Of a stretch of DNA of 52,033 nucleotides, positions 16,269-25,222 are shown in pieces. How positions within the stretch are numbered: the first letter of the stretch is position 1; each line of letters opens with the position of its first letter. The position numbers and the translations under genes are program-made. This DNA comes from Candidatus Omnitrophota bacterium (GTDB taxonomy: Bacteria > Omnitrophota > Gorgyraeia > Gygaellales > Profunditerraquicolaceae), in the NCBI GenBank assembly GCA_028715415.1, contig JAQURX010000003.1:121903-173935 (forward strand). The letters are read 5' to 3'. The notes under the pieces are model-generated. The model made no database searches. It worked only from the letters and a program-made list of their open reading frames with translations, and was not told where the DNA came from.

Positions 16269-16822
16269 AGAAAAACAAAGGTTTTAGTACTATTGAGTTG
16301 GTTGTTATAATCTCTATCATCGGAATAATCGCCGCTGTTACCACTTCAATAATTATTTCTTCTCTACAAGGCTTGGTTTATACACCAAATAATCTTAATA
16401 TGGATATGTTAGTGCAAGATGCGCTAGATAAGATTGTTGATGGAGATAATCTTGCAGGAGGATTGCGTTTTTGTAAGAATATCACTGCCTTTTCACCTAA
16501 TTCTATAACTTTTACTGACCAAAATTCAAAAACTGTAATTATTACTTTGGATACCGGTACAAATAAACTTACACGCACCATAAATGCTGTTGCAGACAAT
16601 ACTTTTCTTTACTACCAAGGATCTTCTACTATAAAAATCACTACTGGAAGAAATGGCGCTTTGTTTCTTTATTATAATTCTTCTGAGGGAACCCCTGTTT
16701 CCGCAAGTGCTATTAGAAGAATCGCTATTAATTTAATCGCCTATACAGGAAGCGGCACATTCGTAAACTGGCAAGGTAAGGCAGAATATACTACTTCCGT
16801 CTGGACCCCCCGCTTTATATAA
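16265..16822 (+). CDS. Prepilin-like minor (pseudo)pilin, GspJ/PilW-like
   Basis: The N-terminus MKKNKGFSTIELVVIISIIGIIAAV is a classic prepilin signal, cut after Gly6, with Phe+1 and Glu+5. The 185-residue protein is longer than a GspH/I-type subunit and resembles GspJ/PilW in length. The C-terminal part (TDQNSKTVIITLDTGTNKLTRT and following) is beta-rich. It ends by overlapping the 3' end of comM, on the opposite strand, by 8 bp, so the two transcripts converge. Confidence 0.75.
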   Translation: MKKNKGFSTIELVVIISIIGIIAAVTTSIIISSLQGLVYTPNNLNMDMLVQDALDKIVDGDNLAGGLRFCKNITAFSPNSITFTDQNSKTVIITLDTGTNKLTRTINAVADNTFLYYQGSSTIKITTGRNGALFLYYNSSEGTPVSASAIRRIAINLIAYTGSGTFVNWQGKAEYTTSVWTPRFI

Positions 16823-18347
16823 AGAAATCCCTATCTAGGCTTCTGTATTGAATTGCTTCTGAAAGATGGTCTTGTTTTATTTCTTCGCATCCAGCTAAAT
16901 CCGCGATTGTCCGGCTCACCTTTAAAATCTTGTCATAAGCCCGCGCGCTAAAATTTAATTCAGACATCGCCATTTTAAGAAGCTCATTTTCATCCTTTCC
17001 TAACAAACAGAATTTTCTTACCAGTTTATGGCTCATCTGGGCGTTACACATAATACCTTCTCCTTGAAGCCTTTTTTCTTGAATTTCCCGAGCTTTGTTA
17101 ATTCTTTCCTTAATCTGCATTGAGCTTTCAGCAGGTATGGCGCTAATCAATTCCTGATATTTTGCTGTCGGTACTTCTATATGGATATCAATTCTATCTA
17201 GCAGAGGCCCGGATATTTTAGAACGATAACTTGCAATTTGGGTTGTTGAGCATCTGCATGTAGATTTAAGATCGCTAAAATTCCCGCATTTGCAGGGGTT
17301 CATCGCTGCCACAAGCATAAAGGAAGCAGGGAAGGTTAAAGACTTTACTGCCCGCGCTATATTAATCGTTCCATCTTCCAGCGGTTGCCTTAAAGTTTCC
17401 AAGCAGTCGCGCCGAAATTCCGGAAGTTCATCTAAAAATAAAACACCTTGATGCGCAAGGCTGATTTCTCCCGGAGCAGGAATCGATCCGCCTCCGGAAA
17501 GGGCAACACCGGAAATGCTATGATGCGGCGAACGAAATGGCCTAATTGCCATTAATCCCAAAGCGCAAGGGAGAATTCCTTTAACAGAATGAATCTTTGT
17601 TACTTCAAGCGATTCTTTTAAGCTAAGATCCGGCATAATCGTAGGAATTCTTTTGGCTAGCATAGTTTTGCCGCTTCCCGGAGGGCCGATTAAAATGATA
17701 TTGTGCCTGCCTGCAACTGCAACCTCAATTGCCCTTTTTGCCAAATATTGCCCTTTTACCTCTGAGAAATCAACTTGATAACATTTATTCTGATTTAAAA
17801 AGTCTTCCGGGTTAATTTTGTACGGCATAATTCCTTCCGGATCGCTTATAAGTTGAACAGCTTCCTTCAATGTCTTTATTGGATAAGCGTTAATTTCAGA
17901 TACTACACTTGCTTCTTGAGCATTATATATTGGCAGGATTAAGTTATTTATTTTACTTCTTGCTGCCGCCATGCTTATAGGTAATAGTCCTTGAACCGGC
18001 CTTACATGGCCATCTAATGACAACTCACCGATAATATGGTATTTCCCAAGGCCTTCTTTGTTCAATTGATTGGTTGCCGCGAGAATCCCAATAGCTATTG
18101 CAAGATCAAATCTTGGCCCCTCTTTCTTTATATCAGAAGGAGCAAGGCTAATGGTAATCCTTTCGCTAGGCCAATCAAAGCCGGAATTCTTTATCGCCGC
18201 TTTTACTCGTTCCTTGCTCTCTTTAACCGCTACATCAGCAAGTCCAACGAAATTTACAGCCGGTAATCCTTGCCAGACATCCACTTCAATCTCAATTGGG
18301 TATGCGTCAATTCCCAATATTCCGAATGTGTTGATTTTAGATAACAT
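16815..18347 (-). CDS. comM: ComM/YifB family Mg-chelatase-like AAA+ ATPase
   Basis: ComM is a hexameric helicase that promotes branch migration during integration of DNA in natural transformation; the family is also widespread in species not known to be competent. From the ATG at 18347, directly after a perfect AGGAGG, the protein has 510 residues, the usual length. The N-terminal Lon-like domain shows MLSKINTFGILGIDAYPIEIE. The AAA+ core has Walker A GPPGSGKTMLAKRIP and Walker B HQGVLFLDELPEF. A cysteine cluster AAMNPCKCGNF...TCRCS fits the family, and the C-terminal part is helical. An upstream extension to 18518 is open but lacks family sequence. Its presence beside pilin-like genes is suggestive of DNA uptake. 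Confidence 0.94.
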   Translation of the reverse strand: MLSKINTFGILGIDAYPIEIEVDVWQGLPAVNFVGLADVAVKESKERVKAAIKNSGFDWPSERITISLAPSDIKKEGPRFDLAIAIGILAATNQLNKEGLGKYHIIGELSLDGHVRPVQGLLPISMAAARSKINNLILPIYNAQEASVVSEINAYPIKTLKEAVQLISDPEGIMPYKINPEDFLNQNKCYQVDFSEVKGQYLAKRAIEVAVAGRHNIILIGPPGSGKTMLAKRIPTIMPDLSLKESLEVTKIHSVKGILPCALGLMAIRPFRSPHHSISGVALSGGGSIPAPGEISLAHQGVLFLDELPEFRRDCLETLRQPLEDGTINIARAVKSLTFPASFMLVAAMNPCKCGNFSDLKSTCRCSTTQIASYRSKISGPLLDRIDIHIEVPTAKYQELISAIPAESSMQIKERINKAREIQEKRLQGEGIMCNAQMSHKLVRKFCLLGKDENELLKMAMSELNFSARAYDKILKVSRTIADLAGCEEIKQDHLSEAIQYRSLDRDFFI

Positions 18348-18360
18348 TTTTCCTCCTTTT

Positions 18361-18445
18361 GCCCACAAGGGCACACCCGCGCAATACTTCCCGCGAGGGA
18401 ACACTGGCGCAATTCCAATAAGCGCCAGGTGCTTATAAGCGCGGG
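18361..18445 (-). other. Branched inverted-repeat structure in the comM leader
   Basis: CCCGCGC (18376-18382) pairs with GCGCGGG (18439-18445). This outer 7-bp stem encloses a TTCCC/GGGAA hairpin (18388-18401) and a perfect CTGGCGC/GCGCCAG hairpin (18404-18428). A further GCCC/GGGC hairpin (18361-18372) lies just before the comM SD. The arrangement looks like a multibranch RNA or a palindromic element. The 18348-18602 gap otherwise contains only the promoter of the next gene. Confidence 0.6.
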
Positions 18446-18547
18446 GTATTGTACAGTAATCGTATACCGGCTGCCTGATAGACATGGGCTTACTACAATA
18501 GACGTAAAGATAGGCCAAATCTAACGCAAAATTTGCAAGAAAAACAC

Positions 18548-18576
18548 TTGCTTTTTAATTGGCGTATTTATATAAT
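18548..18576 (+). promoter_or_regulatory. Sigma-70-type promoter for the coiled-coil protein operon
   Basis: TTGCTT at 18548-18553 and TATAAT at 18571-18576 are separated by 17 bp. The gene starts at 18603 after AAGAAAGAGG, an adequate SD. Confidence 0.75.
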
Positions 18577-18602
18577 ATAACCTTAAGAAAGAGGTATCTA
18601 AA

Positions 18603-19196
18603 ATGGAAAAAAATAAGCTAATAATTATAGTTTTGGTTATTGTAGCAGCACTAAGCATTCTTTTATATGTTTCTTCCTCTAGGGAGAGGATTGATCTGGC
18701 AAAACAGGTCAATCAGGTAACTGAGCAGTCAAAGGCTTTAGAAATTGAGAAGCAAAACCTCTTGCAGGAATTAGAGAAAGAGAAAGCCTTAGAACAAAAA
18801 CTTTCTCAGGCAAATATCGGAATGAAGAATTATTTAAGAGCTAGCAATAAGAGAATAAGTAAGTTTTTTGTTGATTATGAAGAGGTAAAGGCAAGGTTTG
18901 AGCGTTTAGGCTCGCAGTTTTCTATTTTAAAAGCTGAACACTCAGCTCTTTTAGATAACCGGAACAAGATTGCAAAAGAGAATGAACAATTAAAAGCCAA
19001 AGTCGGATCTGTTTTTGCGCTTAAAGAAGCTATTCGGGAACTTAAAGTTCAGATGCATAAGGTTACAGTCCAGATCAAAGAGAAGGTTAATTTGGACAAG
19101 GTCATAGAAGGTAACCGCGGTTATTTGATAAAGCAAGGAAAGCCCACGACCCCGAGTAAGGTCAAGATAGAAGTTGTTCCCGCCTCAGAAAAATAA
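18603..19196 (+). CDS. Membrane-anchored coiled-coil protein of unknown function
   Basis: I do not recognise a family. The 197-residue protein has one N-terminal membrane segment (residues 6-24, LIIIVLVIVAALSILLYV) and then a long heptad-rich helix from about 30 to 165, full of Glu, Lys, Leu and Gln (KQVNQVTEQSKALEIEKQNL). A short basic C-terminal tail ends in VEVVPASEK-like residues. It is probably periplasmic, anchored in the inner membrane. It is the first gene of a set that includes a DUF212 membrane protein, an L,D-transpeptidase and accA, which hints at an envelope role but no more. Confidence 0.7.
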   Translation: MEKNKLIIIVLVIVAALSILLYVSSSRERIDLAKQVNQVTEQSKALEIEKQNLLQELEKEKALEQKLSQANIGMKNYLRASNKRISKFFVDYEEVKARFERLGSQFSILKAEHSALLDNRNKIAKENEQLKAKVGSVFALKEAIRELKVQMHKVTVQIKEKVNLDKVIEGNRGYLIKQGKPTTPSKVKIEVVPASEK

Positions 19197-19198
19197 TA

Positions 19199-19660
19199 AT
19201 GAGAGAAATCTTTACACAATTTATTAATAATAAAATTCTGGCAATCACTATCTCAGGATGGTTAATTGCTCAAACCATAAAAGTTTTAATCGGGATTATC
19301 CGTTATAAACGATTTGATTTCCGTTGGTTTGTTGGCACCGGAGGTATGCCTTCAAGCCATGCCACAGGGGCTTCTTGTTTGGCTTTTGCTATTGGTTTTG
19401 AATATGGGTTTGATAGCGTATTTTTTGCCCTCGCTGCTTCGTTTGCGCTTGTTGTAATGTTTGATGCTCAAGGTGTGCGCCGTTCATCCGGAAAACAAGC
19501 GAGGATATTAAATAAAATTACTGAGGATATTTATTGGCAGGGTAAATTTGATGAGGGTAAATTACGTGAATTGATAGGGCATACCCCTGTTGAGGTTATT
19601 GTCGGGTTTTTATTAGGGATTGTCATTGTTTTGGCTCAGCGTGCTTTGTTTGGAGCTTAA
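19199..19660 (+). CDS. Divergent PAP2-family (DUF212) membrane protein
   Basis: The 153-residue protein carries the YuiD/DUF212 pattern: GGMPSSHATGASCLAFAIG (divergent PAP2 core) and MFDAQGVRRSSGKQARILN, then an acidic loop and LIGHTPVEVIVGFLLGIV. Four membrane segments are predicted by eye. True PAP2 phosphatases have further Arg and His motifs; the family keeps SSH and a His in GHTP. Its biochemical role is unproven, with lipid phosphate metabolism a possibility. It lies 2 bp after the coiled-coil gene. Confidence 0.88.
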   Translation: MREIFTQFINNKILAITISGWLIAQTIKVLIGIIRYKRFDFRWFVGTGGMPSSHATGASCLAFAIGFEYGFDSVFFALAASFALVVMFDAQGVRRSSGKQARILNKITEDIYWQGKFDEGKLRELIGHTPVEVIVGFLLGIVIVLAQRALFGA

Positions 19661-19677
19661 GCTCAAGGAGGTTTTTT

Positions 19678-20505
19678 GTGAAGAATAAATTGATAGTTGC
19701 TGGATTGATTATTTTCTTTATTGTGGGAATTTTTGCTTTAGCGAGCGTTATTAAAAAGATAAGGGTTTGCCCCGTGCAAAATTCAGCAAGCGGAGTGTCT
19801 TTTTCCGCCTTGATGAGCCAGGCAAAAGAGTTTGAATCAAAAAATAATCTTTTGGAAGCCAAAAACTCATATCAAAAATTAGTAAACGAGTTTCCTTCTT
19901 CCGGAGATGTGATGAATTGGCAGAAAAAAGTTGAAGAGTTGAATATCAAATTATTGTTTTCTCCCGCCATAACTCCCAAGAGTATTTCTTATGTAATAAA
20001 GCCCGGGGATACGCTTGCTAAGATTGCCCGGGAATTTAATACCACAACTGATTTAATAATTAAAAGTAACAATCTCCCAGGAGACAGGATTTCTCCCGGT
20101 AAAAAGATTAAAGTTTGGAATGCGCCTTTTACCATATTCGTTGATAAATCGCAAAATTCTCTTATTTTAAAAACTAAGGATGAAGAAATTATTAAAACTT
20201 ATACTGTTTCAACCGGGGCAAATAATTCAACACCTGTTGGAACTTTCAAGATTGTTGAAAAAATTGCAAATCCACCCTGGTTTAAACCTGGGGCAACCCA
20301 ACCTATACCTGCAGGAAACCCCGAAAATATTTTAGGAACACGCTGGTTGGGACTGAGTATCCCAAGCTATGGGATTCATGGCACGGTAGATCCTCAGAGC
20401 TTAGGAAGACAAGTAACACAAGGTTGTGTACGTATGGCGAACCCGGAAGTAGAAGAGCTTTATATAATTGTTCCTAAAGGGACAGAAGTAACTATTGTTG
20501 ATTGA
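19678..20505 (+). CDS. LysM and L,D-transpeptidase (YkuD) domain protein
   Basis: This periplasmic enzyme probably forms 3-3 peptidoglycan cross-links or attaches proteins to the wall. A GTG start follows a perfect AGGAGG. Residues 5-25 form a membrane anchor or signal. A LysM domain (about 103-147; [20 protein letters not shown]) binds glycan strands. The YkuD domain (about 150-275) has the catalytic motif with His234 (GIHGT) and Cys250 (TQGCVRM). The 275-residue length suits a LysM-YkuD protein. The nucleophile and surrounding residues are intact, so activity is expected. Confidence 0.93.
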   Translation: MKNKLIVAGLIIFFIVGIFALASVIKKIRVCPVQNSASGVSFSALMSQAKEFESKNNLLEAKNSYQKLVNEFPSSGDVMNWQKKVEELNIKLLFSPAITPKSISYVIKPGDTLAKIAREFNTTTDLIIKSNNLPGDRISPGKKIKVWNAPFTIFVDKSQNSLILKTKDEEIIKTYTVSTGANNSTPVGTFKIVEKIANPPWFKPGATQPIPAGNPENILGTRWLGLSIPSYGIHGTVDPQSLGRQVTQGCVRMANPEVEELYIIVPKGTEVTIVD

Positions 20506-20519
20506 GTGAGGATATAAAA

Positions 20520-21467
20520 GTGGCCGCTTTAGATTTTGAAAAACCTATTGTTGAGTTAGAGAAGAAAATCCAGGAGTTAAGGAATTTTGTCTCCGATAAG
20601 AAGATAGATCTTTCTTCCGAGGTGAAGCGTTTAGAAGATAAGTTAGAGCATTTAAAGAAAGATACCTATAGTAATTTAACTGCCTGGCAAAAAGTGCAAT
20701 TAGCCCGCCATCCGCAAAGGCCCTACACTTTAGATTACATTAATATGTTTATGACGGATTTTATGGAACTTCATGGCGACAGGTTCTTTGCTGATGATAA
20801 AGCTTTGGTTTGCGGCTTGGCAAGAATAGATAATGAGCAGATTGTCGTGATGGGCCATCAGAAAGGAAGAGATACGAAAGAAAATCTTTGGCGAAATTTT
20901 GGTTGTGCGCATCCGGAAGGATACCGTAAAGCACTCAGGGTTATGCAATTAGCAGAACAATTTAATCTTCCTGTAGTCATTTTTATTGATACTCCCGGAG
21001 CTTATCCCGGCATAGGGGCAGAAGAGCGTGGGCAAGCTCAGGCAATAGCTTTAAATTTAAGAGACATGATGCAGGTAGGTGTTCCGATAATAGCAATTGT
21101 TATCGGAGAAGGCGGTTCCGGAGGAGCCTTGGGTATCGGGATTGCTGATAAGGTTTGTGTTTTAGAGAATGCCTATTATTCGGTTATTTCTCCCGAAGGA
21201 TGCGCTGCGATATTATGGAAAGACGGCGCAAAGGCTCCAGCTGCGGCAGAAGTGCTTAAATTAACAGCCCAAGATTTGTTAAAATTAGGGGTTATTGACG
21301 AGGTGGTTCCGGAACCTTTAGGAGGAGCCCATCGCGATATCTCAAAAATGTCTGAGACCTTAAAGAAATCAATCGTTAATAATCTAAAACAACTTAAAGA
21401 ATTTGAAAGAAATAAGTTATTGAAATCAAGATATGAGAAGTTCAGGGCCATGGGTGTTTTAGGATGA
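20520..21467 (+). CDS. accA: Acetyl-CoA carboxylase carboxyltransferase subunit alpha
   Basis: AccA with AccD transfers CO2 from carboxybiotin to acetyl-CoA, making malonyl-CoA for fatty-acid synthesis. I choose the GTG at 20520 (315 residues), preceded by GAGG at 20508-20511. It gives [20 protein letters not shown], which aligns with known AccA starts. A TTG at 20502 would overlap the upstream stop. The core has NPRQxx-like [33 protein letters not shown] and [12 protein letters not shown]. The C-terminus is normal. It could supply malonyl units for the nearby ketosynthase genes, but every bacterium with fatty acids needs it. Confidence 0.97.
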   Translation: MAALDFEKPIVELEKKIQELRNFVSDKKIDLSSEVKRLEDKLEHLKKDTYSNLTAWQKVQLARHPQRPYTLDYINMFMTDFMELHGDRFFADDKALVCGLARIDNEQIVVMGHQKGRDTKENLWRNFGCAHPEGYRKALRVMQLAEQFNLPVVIFIDTPGAYPGIGAEERGQAQAIALNLRDMMQVGVPIIAIVIGEGGSGGALGIGIADKVCVLENAYYSVISPEGCAAILWKDGAKAPAAAEVLKLTAQDLLKLGVIDEVVPEPLGGAHRDISKMSETLKKSIVNNLKQLKEFERNKLLKSRYEKFRAMGVLG

Positions 21468-21979
21468 TTGAACAAGAAATAACTTTATTAGGTTTATTAA
21501 AGGAAAGCCCTAAACACGGGTATGAGATAAAGAAGAAGATCAAAAGCCTTCTTTCTCTTTTTGGCGGGGCGGAGATAAAGTCAATCTATTATCCACTTAC
21601 GATTCTGGAGAAAAGGGGCCTTGTTGTAAAAAGAGTTAATAAGCAGGGAAAGCGCCCAGCGCGTTTTGTTTATGAATTAACTCCAAAAGGCCACGCTCGT
21701 TTTGAGGAACTCTTAAATGAAAGTTTTCTTAATTTTAAACGTCCGCAATTTAGCCTCGACCTAAGTTTATATTTTTTACATTATATCAAACCGGAAATTG
21801 CCGGAAAGCGGCTTAAGGTCAGGATGCGTGTTTTAGAGAAATTAAGCATCGATTTAATCCGTACAATCAACCTGCTTAAAAGAAAAAAACAATTTTCTTC
21901 CGCTAATATTTTAGAGCATAACTTGCAAATGGTTGACAGTGAGATAAAGTTTCTTTCTAATCTTATAGCAACTCTTTGA
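21464..21979 (+). CDS. PadR-family transcriptional regulator
   Basis: The 171-residue protein has a winged-helix PadR domain at residues 1-80: [19 protein letters not shown] (the PadR GYE motif), then [18 protein letters not shown] and an [17 protein letters not shown] wing. The C-terminal half is helical, as in PadR proteins that dimerise or bind ligands through this part. It overlaps accA by 4 bp (ATGA). Its targets are unknown; a PadR protein at an operon end often controls transporters or stress genes. Confidence 0.87.
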   Translation: MIEQEITLLGLLKESPKHGYEIKKKIKSLLSLFGGAEIKSIYYPLTILEKRGLVVKRVNKQGKRPARFVYELTPKGHARFEELLNESFLNFKRPQFSLDLSLYFLHYIKPEIAGKRLKVRMRVLEKLSIDLIRTINLLKRKKQFSSANILEHNLQMVDSEIKFLSNLIATL

Positions 21980-22008
21980 AAGATTTGAAAATTACAAAGG
22001 AGCCGAAA

Positions 22009-22245
22009 ATGAATTATTTAATATCGGTTTTAATCTTATCTGCTGTTATGCCTTTAATTTTAGGGGTTTTTTTAGTTGCTAAGCCTTCTTTGGCAATTGA
22101 GTTGCAAAGGCGTTTCTATGCGCTGATTAATTGGCGAATTGAGCCAATATCCATGAAGAAAGAAATCCGTAACACTCGCTTGATGGGCTTTCTTTTGTTT
22201 GTTGTGTTAATTGCTGCAGTATTGTTTCTGGCCTTCTCAAGATAA
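22009..22245 (+). CDS. Small two-helix membrane protein of unknown function
   Basis: I choose the ATG at 22009 because AAGGAG lies just before it; it gives 78 residues. Two hydrophobic helices (about residues 2-24 and 56-76) flank a basic loop with FYALINWRIEPISMKKEIRNTR. No family is recognised. It is 29 bp after the PadR gene, and such small membrane partners of PadR regulators are common, so it may be the regulated protein, which is inference. Confidence 0.65.
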   Translation: MNYLISVLILSAVMPLILGVFLVAKPSLAIELQRRFYALINWRIEPISMKKEIRNTRLMGFLLFVVLIAAVLFLAFSR

Positions 22246-22262
22246 TTATCATCTGGCTTTAG

Positions 22263-22290
22263 CTTGAGGCTTGAAACTTGTGCCTTGCGC
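22263..22290 (-). repeat. Heptameric CAAG repeat, copy 3, intergenic
   Basis: The + strand reads as four 7-bp units: CTTGAGG, CTTGAAA, CTTGTGC, CTTGCGC. On the minus strand these are NNNCAAG units of the same type as the two copies inside folC. Confidence 0.8.
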
Positions 22291-22315
22291 CTATATTTTT
22301 TGAGTCTTTTAAAAA

Positions 22316-24007
22316 ATGACGGGAATTCTTTTCTTTTTAATCTTCTTGCTGCAGATAACTGCTAATTTTGTATGGTTAAGCTATAACAAGCTTATTCCAG
22401 TATGCGATATTGCTACTGATTTTACAAGCACAATAAAATACCTCGAATTATTACAACATCCCACCATTAATATTTTCAAAGATATATCCCAAGTAGTTGC
22501 GAACGATTATTTCAGGCTACCGTTTGCAAAATTAGTTATATTGCCCTTTCTTTATTTTCTACCTAAGAATATGTTTGTAGCTACAGTGGTAATGGATTGC
22601 GTCTTTTGGCTTATTCTGCTTTTGTCTGTGTTCTATCTGGGCAAGCTCATAAAAGACGAGAAAACGGGATTATTAGCCTGTTTTATTGTTAGTATGTATC
22701 CGGGTTTATTCTCATTATCAAGGGTATATTTAGTAGATTTTCCTTTAGTTGCTATGGTAACTCTTTTTGTGTTTACACTGATCGGATTGCTTAATTCAAG
22801 CAAAAGCTACCTATTCGTTCTATTTGCAATAGGTTTTATTGGCGGCAATTTAACTAAATGCAATTTTTCTGTTTTTATTATCGGGGCTTTAATTTATTTT
22901 TTGTTTAAAATTAACTTCTCAGGCAGTAGCCCAGCTACTCATAAAATAAACCGGTTGCTATTTTTATCTTCTGTTTTCTTATTGATTTATTATTGTTCAG
23001 ATCTTTCTGGTCATTTAACAATTTTACAATGGCAGGGATGGCGAGGGATTTTAGAAGGAGAGCCTTCTTTTACCCAGCTAAGTGGATGGGTATATTATAT
23101 TAAAGCAATAATTTCCGATATTTCAATTTTTTATTCTTTTCTATTCCTTATCGGAGCTTTGTTTATTAACAAGATAAAGAAAGAGTTTAAATGGATCTTG
23201 ATCTTATGGATTATTTCATCGTATGTTATTATGACAATCTTTAGGAATAAAGATTTAAGGTATATTATGCCGGTTTTACCAGCTTTAGCGTTAATTACTT
23301 CTTTTGGACTGCTTTCTATACCAAGATTAGCGATAAAAAGGGTGTTGATTTTTTTAGTGGTTATCTTTGGTTTAACCCAATTATATTTCTCTTCTTTCGG
23401 GAAAGTTTCTTTGCATCCGAGCAGGTTAATTGTGGATATTGAATCGTATGAATGGATAAACTGTATGGACAGGCGCCCTCCCGAGACTTGGAAAGTTGAT
23501 AAAGTTCTTTCTGCGATTGAAGATGATTGGAAGAAATCAGGTGCTAAGGGTTGTCCTTTAGTAATGTCATGTTCTAACCATATTATTTACCAAACACACG
23601 CTTTGAAATATTTTACCTATATTTATAATAAGAAAATTAATTTTTTAGATATTCAATGTTTGGATTCCGGTTTTATTAAAAGATTTGGGAATGATTTGAT
23701 AAAGCAATACGCTGTTTCAAAAGGGATATTTTTTGTGGACGGCAAAGAATCTTGTAAGGTAAGAGACATCTTATTTAAGAAAGAAATGAATATTCCATCA
23801 TATTATCCCAAGGATATAAGTCAGGTAAGCTATTTAATATGCGATACCTCTAAAGTAGATCCGTTTCATTATATCACCGAAGGCCTTGATTTTATTCATA
23901 AGACAATTGAAGAAAATAAGAATAGCCTAGATTGTATTTTTAATGATGACCTGCCTGATGGGGAAAGAGTGTATTGCTATAAATTAATTAATTATTATGC
24001 AAAATAA
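22316..24007 (+). CDS. Multi-pass membrane glycosyltransferase (GT39/ArnT-like)
   Basis: The 563-residue protein has about eleven membrane segments in the first 380 residues and a large soluble C-terminal region. The early loop after the first helix contains PVCDIATDFTSTIKYL, where GT-C enzymes keep an acidic catalytic residue. A PGLFSLSRVYLVDFPLVAMVTLFVF stretch is typical of the ArnT/PMT family, as is NKDLRYIMPVLPALALI. It probably transfers a sugar from a lipid carrier on the periplasmic face. Its stop overlaps the start of the ketosynthase-like gene by 11 bp, so it may head the accessory island. No clear SD was found for the ATG. Confidence 0.72.
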   Translation: MTGILFFLIFLLQITANFVWLSYNKLIPVCDIATDFTSTIKYLELLQHPTINIFKDISQVVANDYFRLPFAKLVILPFLYFLPKNMFVATVVMDCVFWLILLLSVFYLGKLIKDEKTGLLACFIVSMYPGLFSLSRVYLVDFPLVAMVTLFVFTLIGLLNSSKSYLFVLFAIGFIGGNLTKCNFSVFIIGALIYFLFKINFSGSSPATHKINRLLFLSSVFLLIYYCSDLSGHLTILQWQGWRGILEGEPSFTQLSGWVYYIKAIISDISIFYSFLFLIGALFINKIKKEFKWILILWIISSYVIMTIFRNKDLRYIMPVLPALALITSFGLLSIPRLAIKRVLIFLVVIFGLTQLYFSSFGKVSLHPSRLIVDIESYEWINCMDRRPPETWKVDKVLSAIEDDWKKSGAKGCPLVMSCSNHIIYQTHALKYFTYIYNKKINFLDIQCLDSGFIKRFGNDLIKQYAVSKGIFFVDGKESCKVRDILFKKEMNIPSYYPKDISQVSYLICDTSKVDPFHYITEGLDFIHKTIEENKNSLDCIFNDDLPDGERVYCYKLINYYAK

Positions 24008-25211
24008 AAGAATGGTTATAACTGGCTTAGGAGTAATTTCTCCGAGCGGTATAGGAAAGTCAGAATTTTTTAGCAATATTCTATCTGGAAAATCCGGGAT
24101 TAAACCGATTACCTTATTTCAAGTTGCAGGCTTGCGTTCAAGCCTGGCAGGAGAAATTTACGATTTTGATGCAAAGGAAATATTGGGTGATGTTGGTTTG
24201 GTGGATTTGGATAGGGCTAATTTATTCTTAAGCTCCGCAGGAAAATTGGCTTTGGATGATGCGAAATTAACAATTAACGGATATAATACAAACAGAATCG
24301 GAGTTTCAGTGGGTTCAGCTTTTGGGAATTTACATAGTATCTCAAGATTTGACAGGGAGTCTTTAGTGGAAGGGGCGCAATACGTCAATCCATCAATCTT
24401 TCCTAATACAGTAGGAAATTCTGTTGCCAGCCGTTTAAATATTAGATTTGGGATAAAAGGGTTTAGCTCTTCATTGTCAACGGGTATAAGTTCTGCTTTA
24501 GATGCTTTAAATTATGGTTGTGATTTTGTAAAGTTAGATAAGGCTGATATTGTTTTGGTTGGCGGAGTGGAAAGCTTATCAGAAGAATTATTCCTGGGAT
24601 TCAATAAATTAAATTATCTTGCGTCAAATGGCTTAAATTCAAAGGAAATGACTTGTCCTTTTGACAAGAGAAGAAACGGAATTATTTTGTCAGAAGGAGC
24701 AGCAGTCTTGGTTTTAGAAAATTTAAGTTCTGCTAAGGAACGCAAGGCTGATATTTATGCAGAAATTATAGAAATCGGCTCTTGTTTTGGCCGGGGAGAA
24801 GGAATTGCAGAAGCGATGCAATTAGCATTAACGAATTCCGGGTTTAACCCGAATAAAATAGATTGTATTTTTGCCAATGCTAATTCAACTAAAAACGCTG
24901 ATATAGCGGAAACACTGGCGATAAAAAAAGTTTTCGGGGAAGCAGCTTATAAAATTCCAATTACTGCAATAAAATCCATGCTTGGAGAATCTCTGGGCGC
25001 CTCAGGTGCTTTTTCTTTGTCAGCAGCTATCGGTGCATTACGAAACGATTTAATCCCTCCTACTATTAATTATCAGGAGAAAGATGAAACCTGTGACCTT
25101 GATTATTGTTTAAATGAAGCCAGAAATAAAAAGCTTTCCAATATAATGGTTAATTCTTTTGACCCAAGAGGAACAAGCACATCGGTAATTATTAGAAAAT
25201 TCGTAAATTAG
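23997..25211 (+). CDS. Catalytically dead ketosynthase (KS-beta / chain-length-factor-like)
   Basis: The 404-residue protein has the FabF/KAS-II thiolase fold throughout: MVITGLGVISPSGIGKSEFF, PFDKRRNGIILSEGAAVLVLE and IPPTINYQEKDETCDLDY. The three catalytic positions are all changed. The Cys of TACASG is Gly163 (LSTGISSA), the first His (AHGT) is Asn296 (ANANSTKN), and the second His (GHxxGA) is Glu331 (GESLGA). It cannot condense acyl chains by itself. It sits next to an intact ketosynthase of exactly equal length. A paired dead/active KS heterodimer is the layout of KS-alpha/KS-beta type II polyketide and related systems, where the dead partner sets chain length. Confidence 0.85.
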   Translation: MQNKRMVITGLGVISPSGIGKSEFFSNILSGKSGIKPITLFQVAGLRSSLAGEIYDFDAKEILGDVGLVDLDRANLFLSSAGKLALDDAKLTINGYNTNRIGVSVGSAFGNLHSISRFDRESLVEGAQYVNPSIFPNTVGNSVASRLNIRFGIKGFSSSLSTGISSALDALNYGCDFVKLDKADIVLVGGVESLSEELFLGFNKLNYLASNGLNSKEMTCPFDKRRNGIILSEGAAVLVLENLSSAKERKADIYAEIIEIGSCFGRGEGIAEAMQLALTNSGFNPNKIDCIFANANSTKNADIAETLAIKKVFGEAAYKIPITAIKSMLGESLGASGAFSLSAAIGALRNDLIPPTINYQEKDETCDLDYCLNEARNKKLSNIMVNSFDPRGTSTSVIIRKFVN

Positions 25212-25222
25212 AGGGTGTCGTT

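Noticed and set aside
16815-18518. Longer comM start at 18518
   Set aside because: The extra 57 residues contain the hairpin-forming leader and do not resemble the family; a perfect SD marks 18347.
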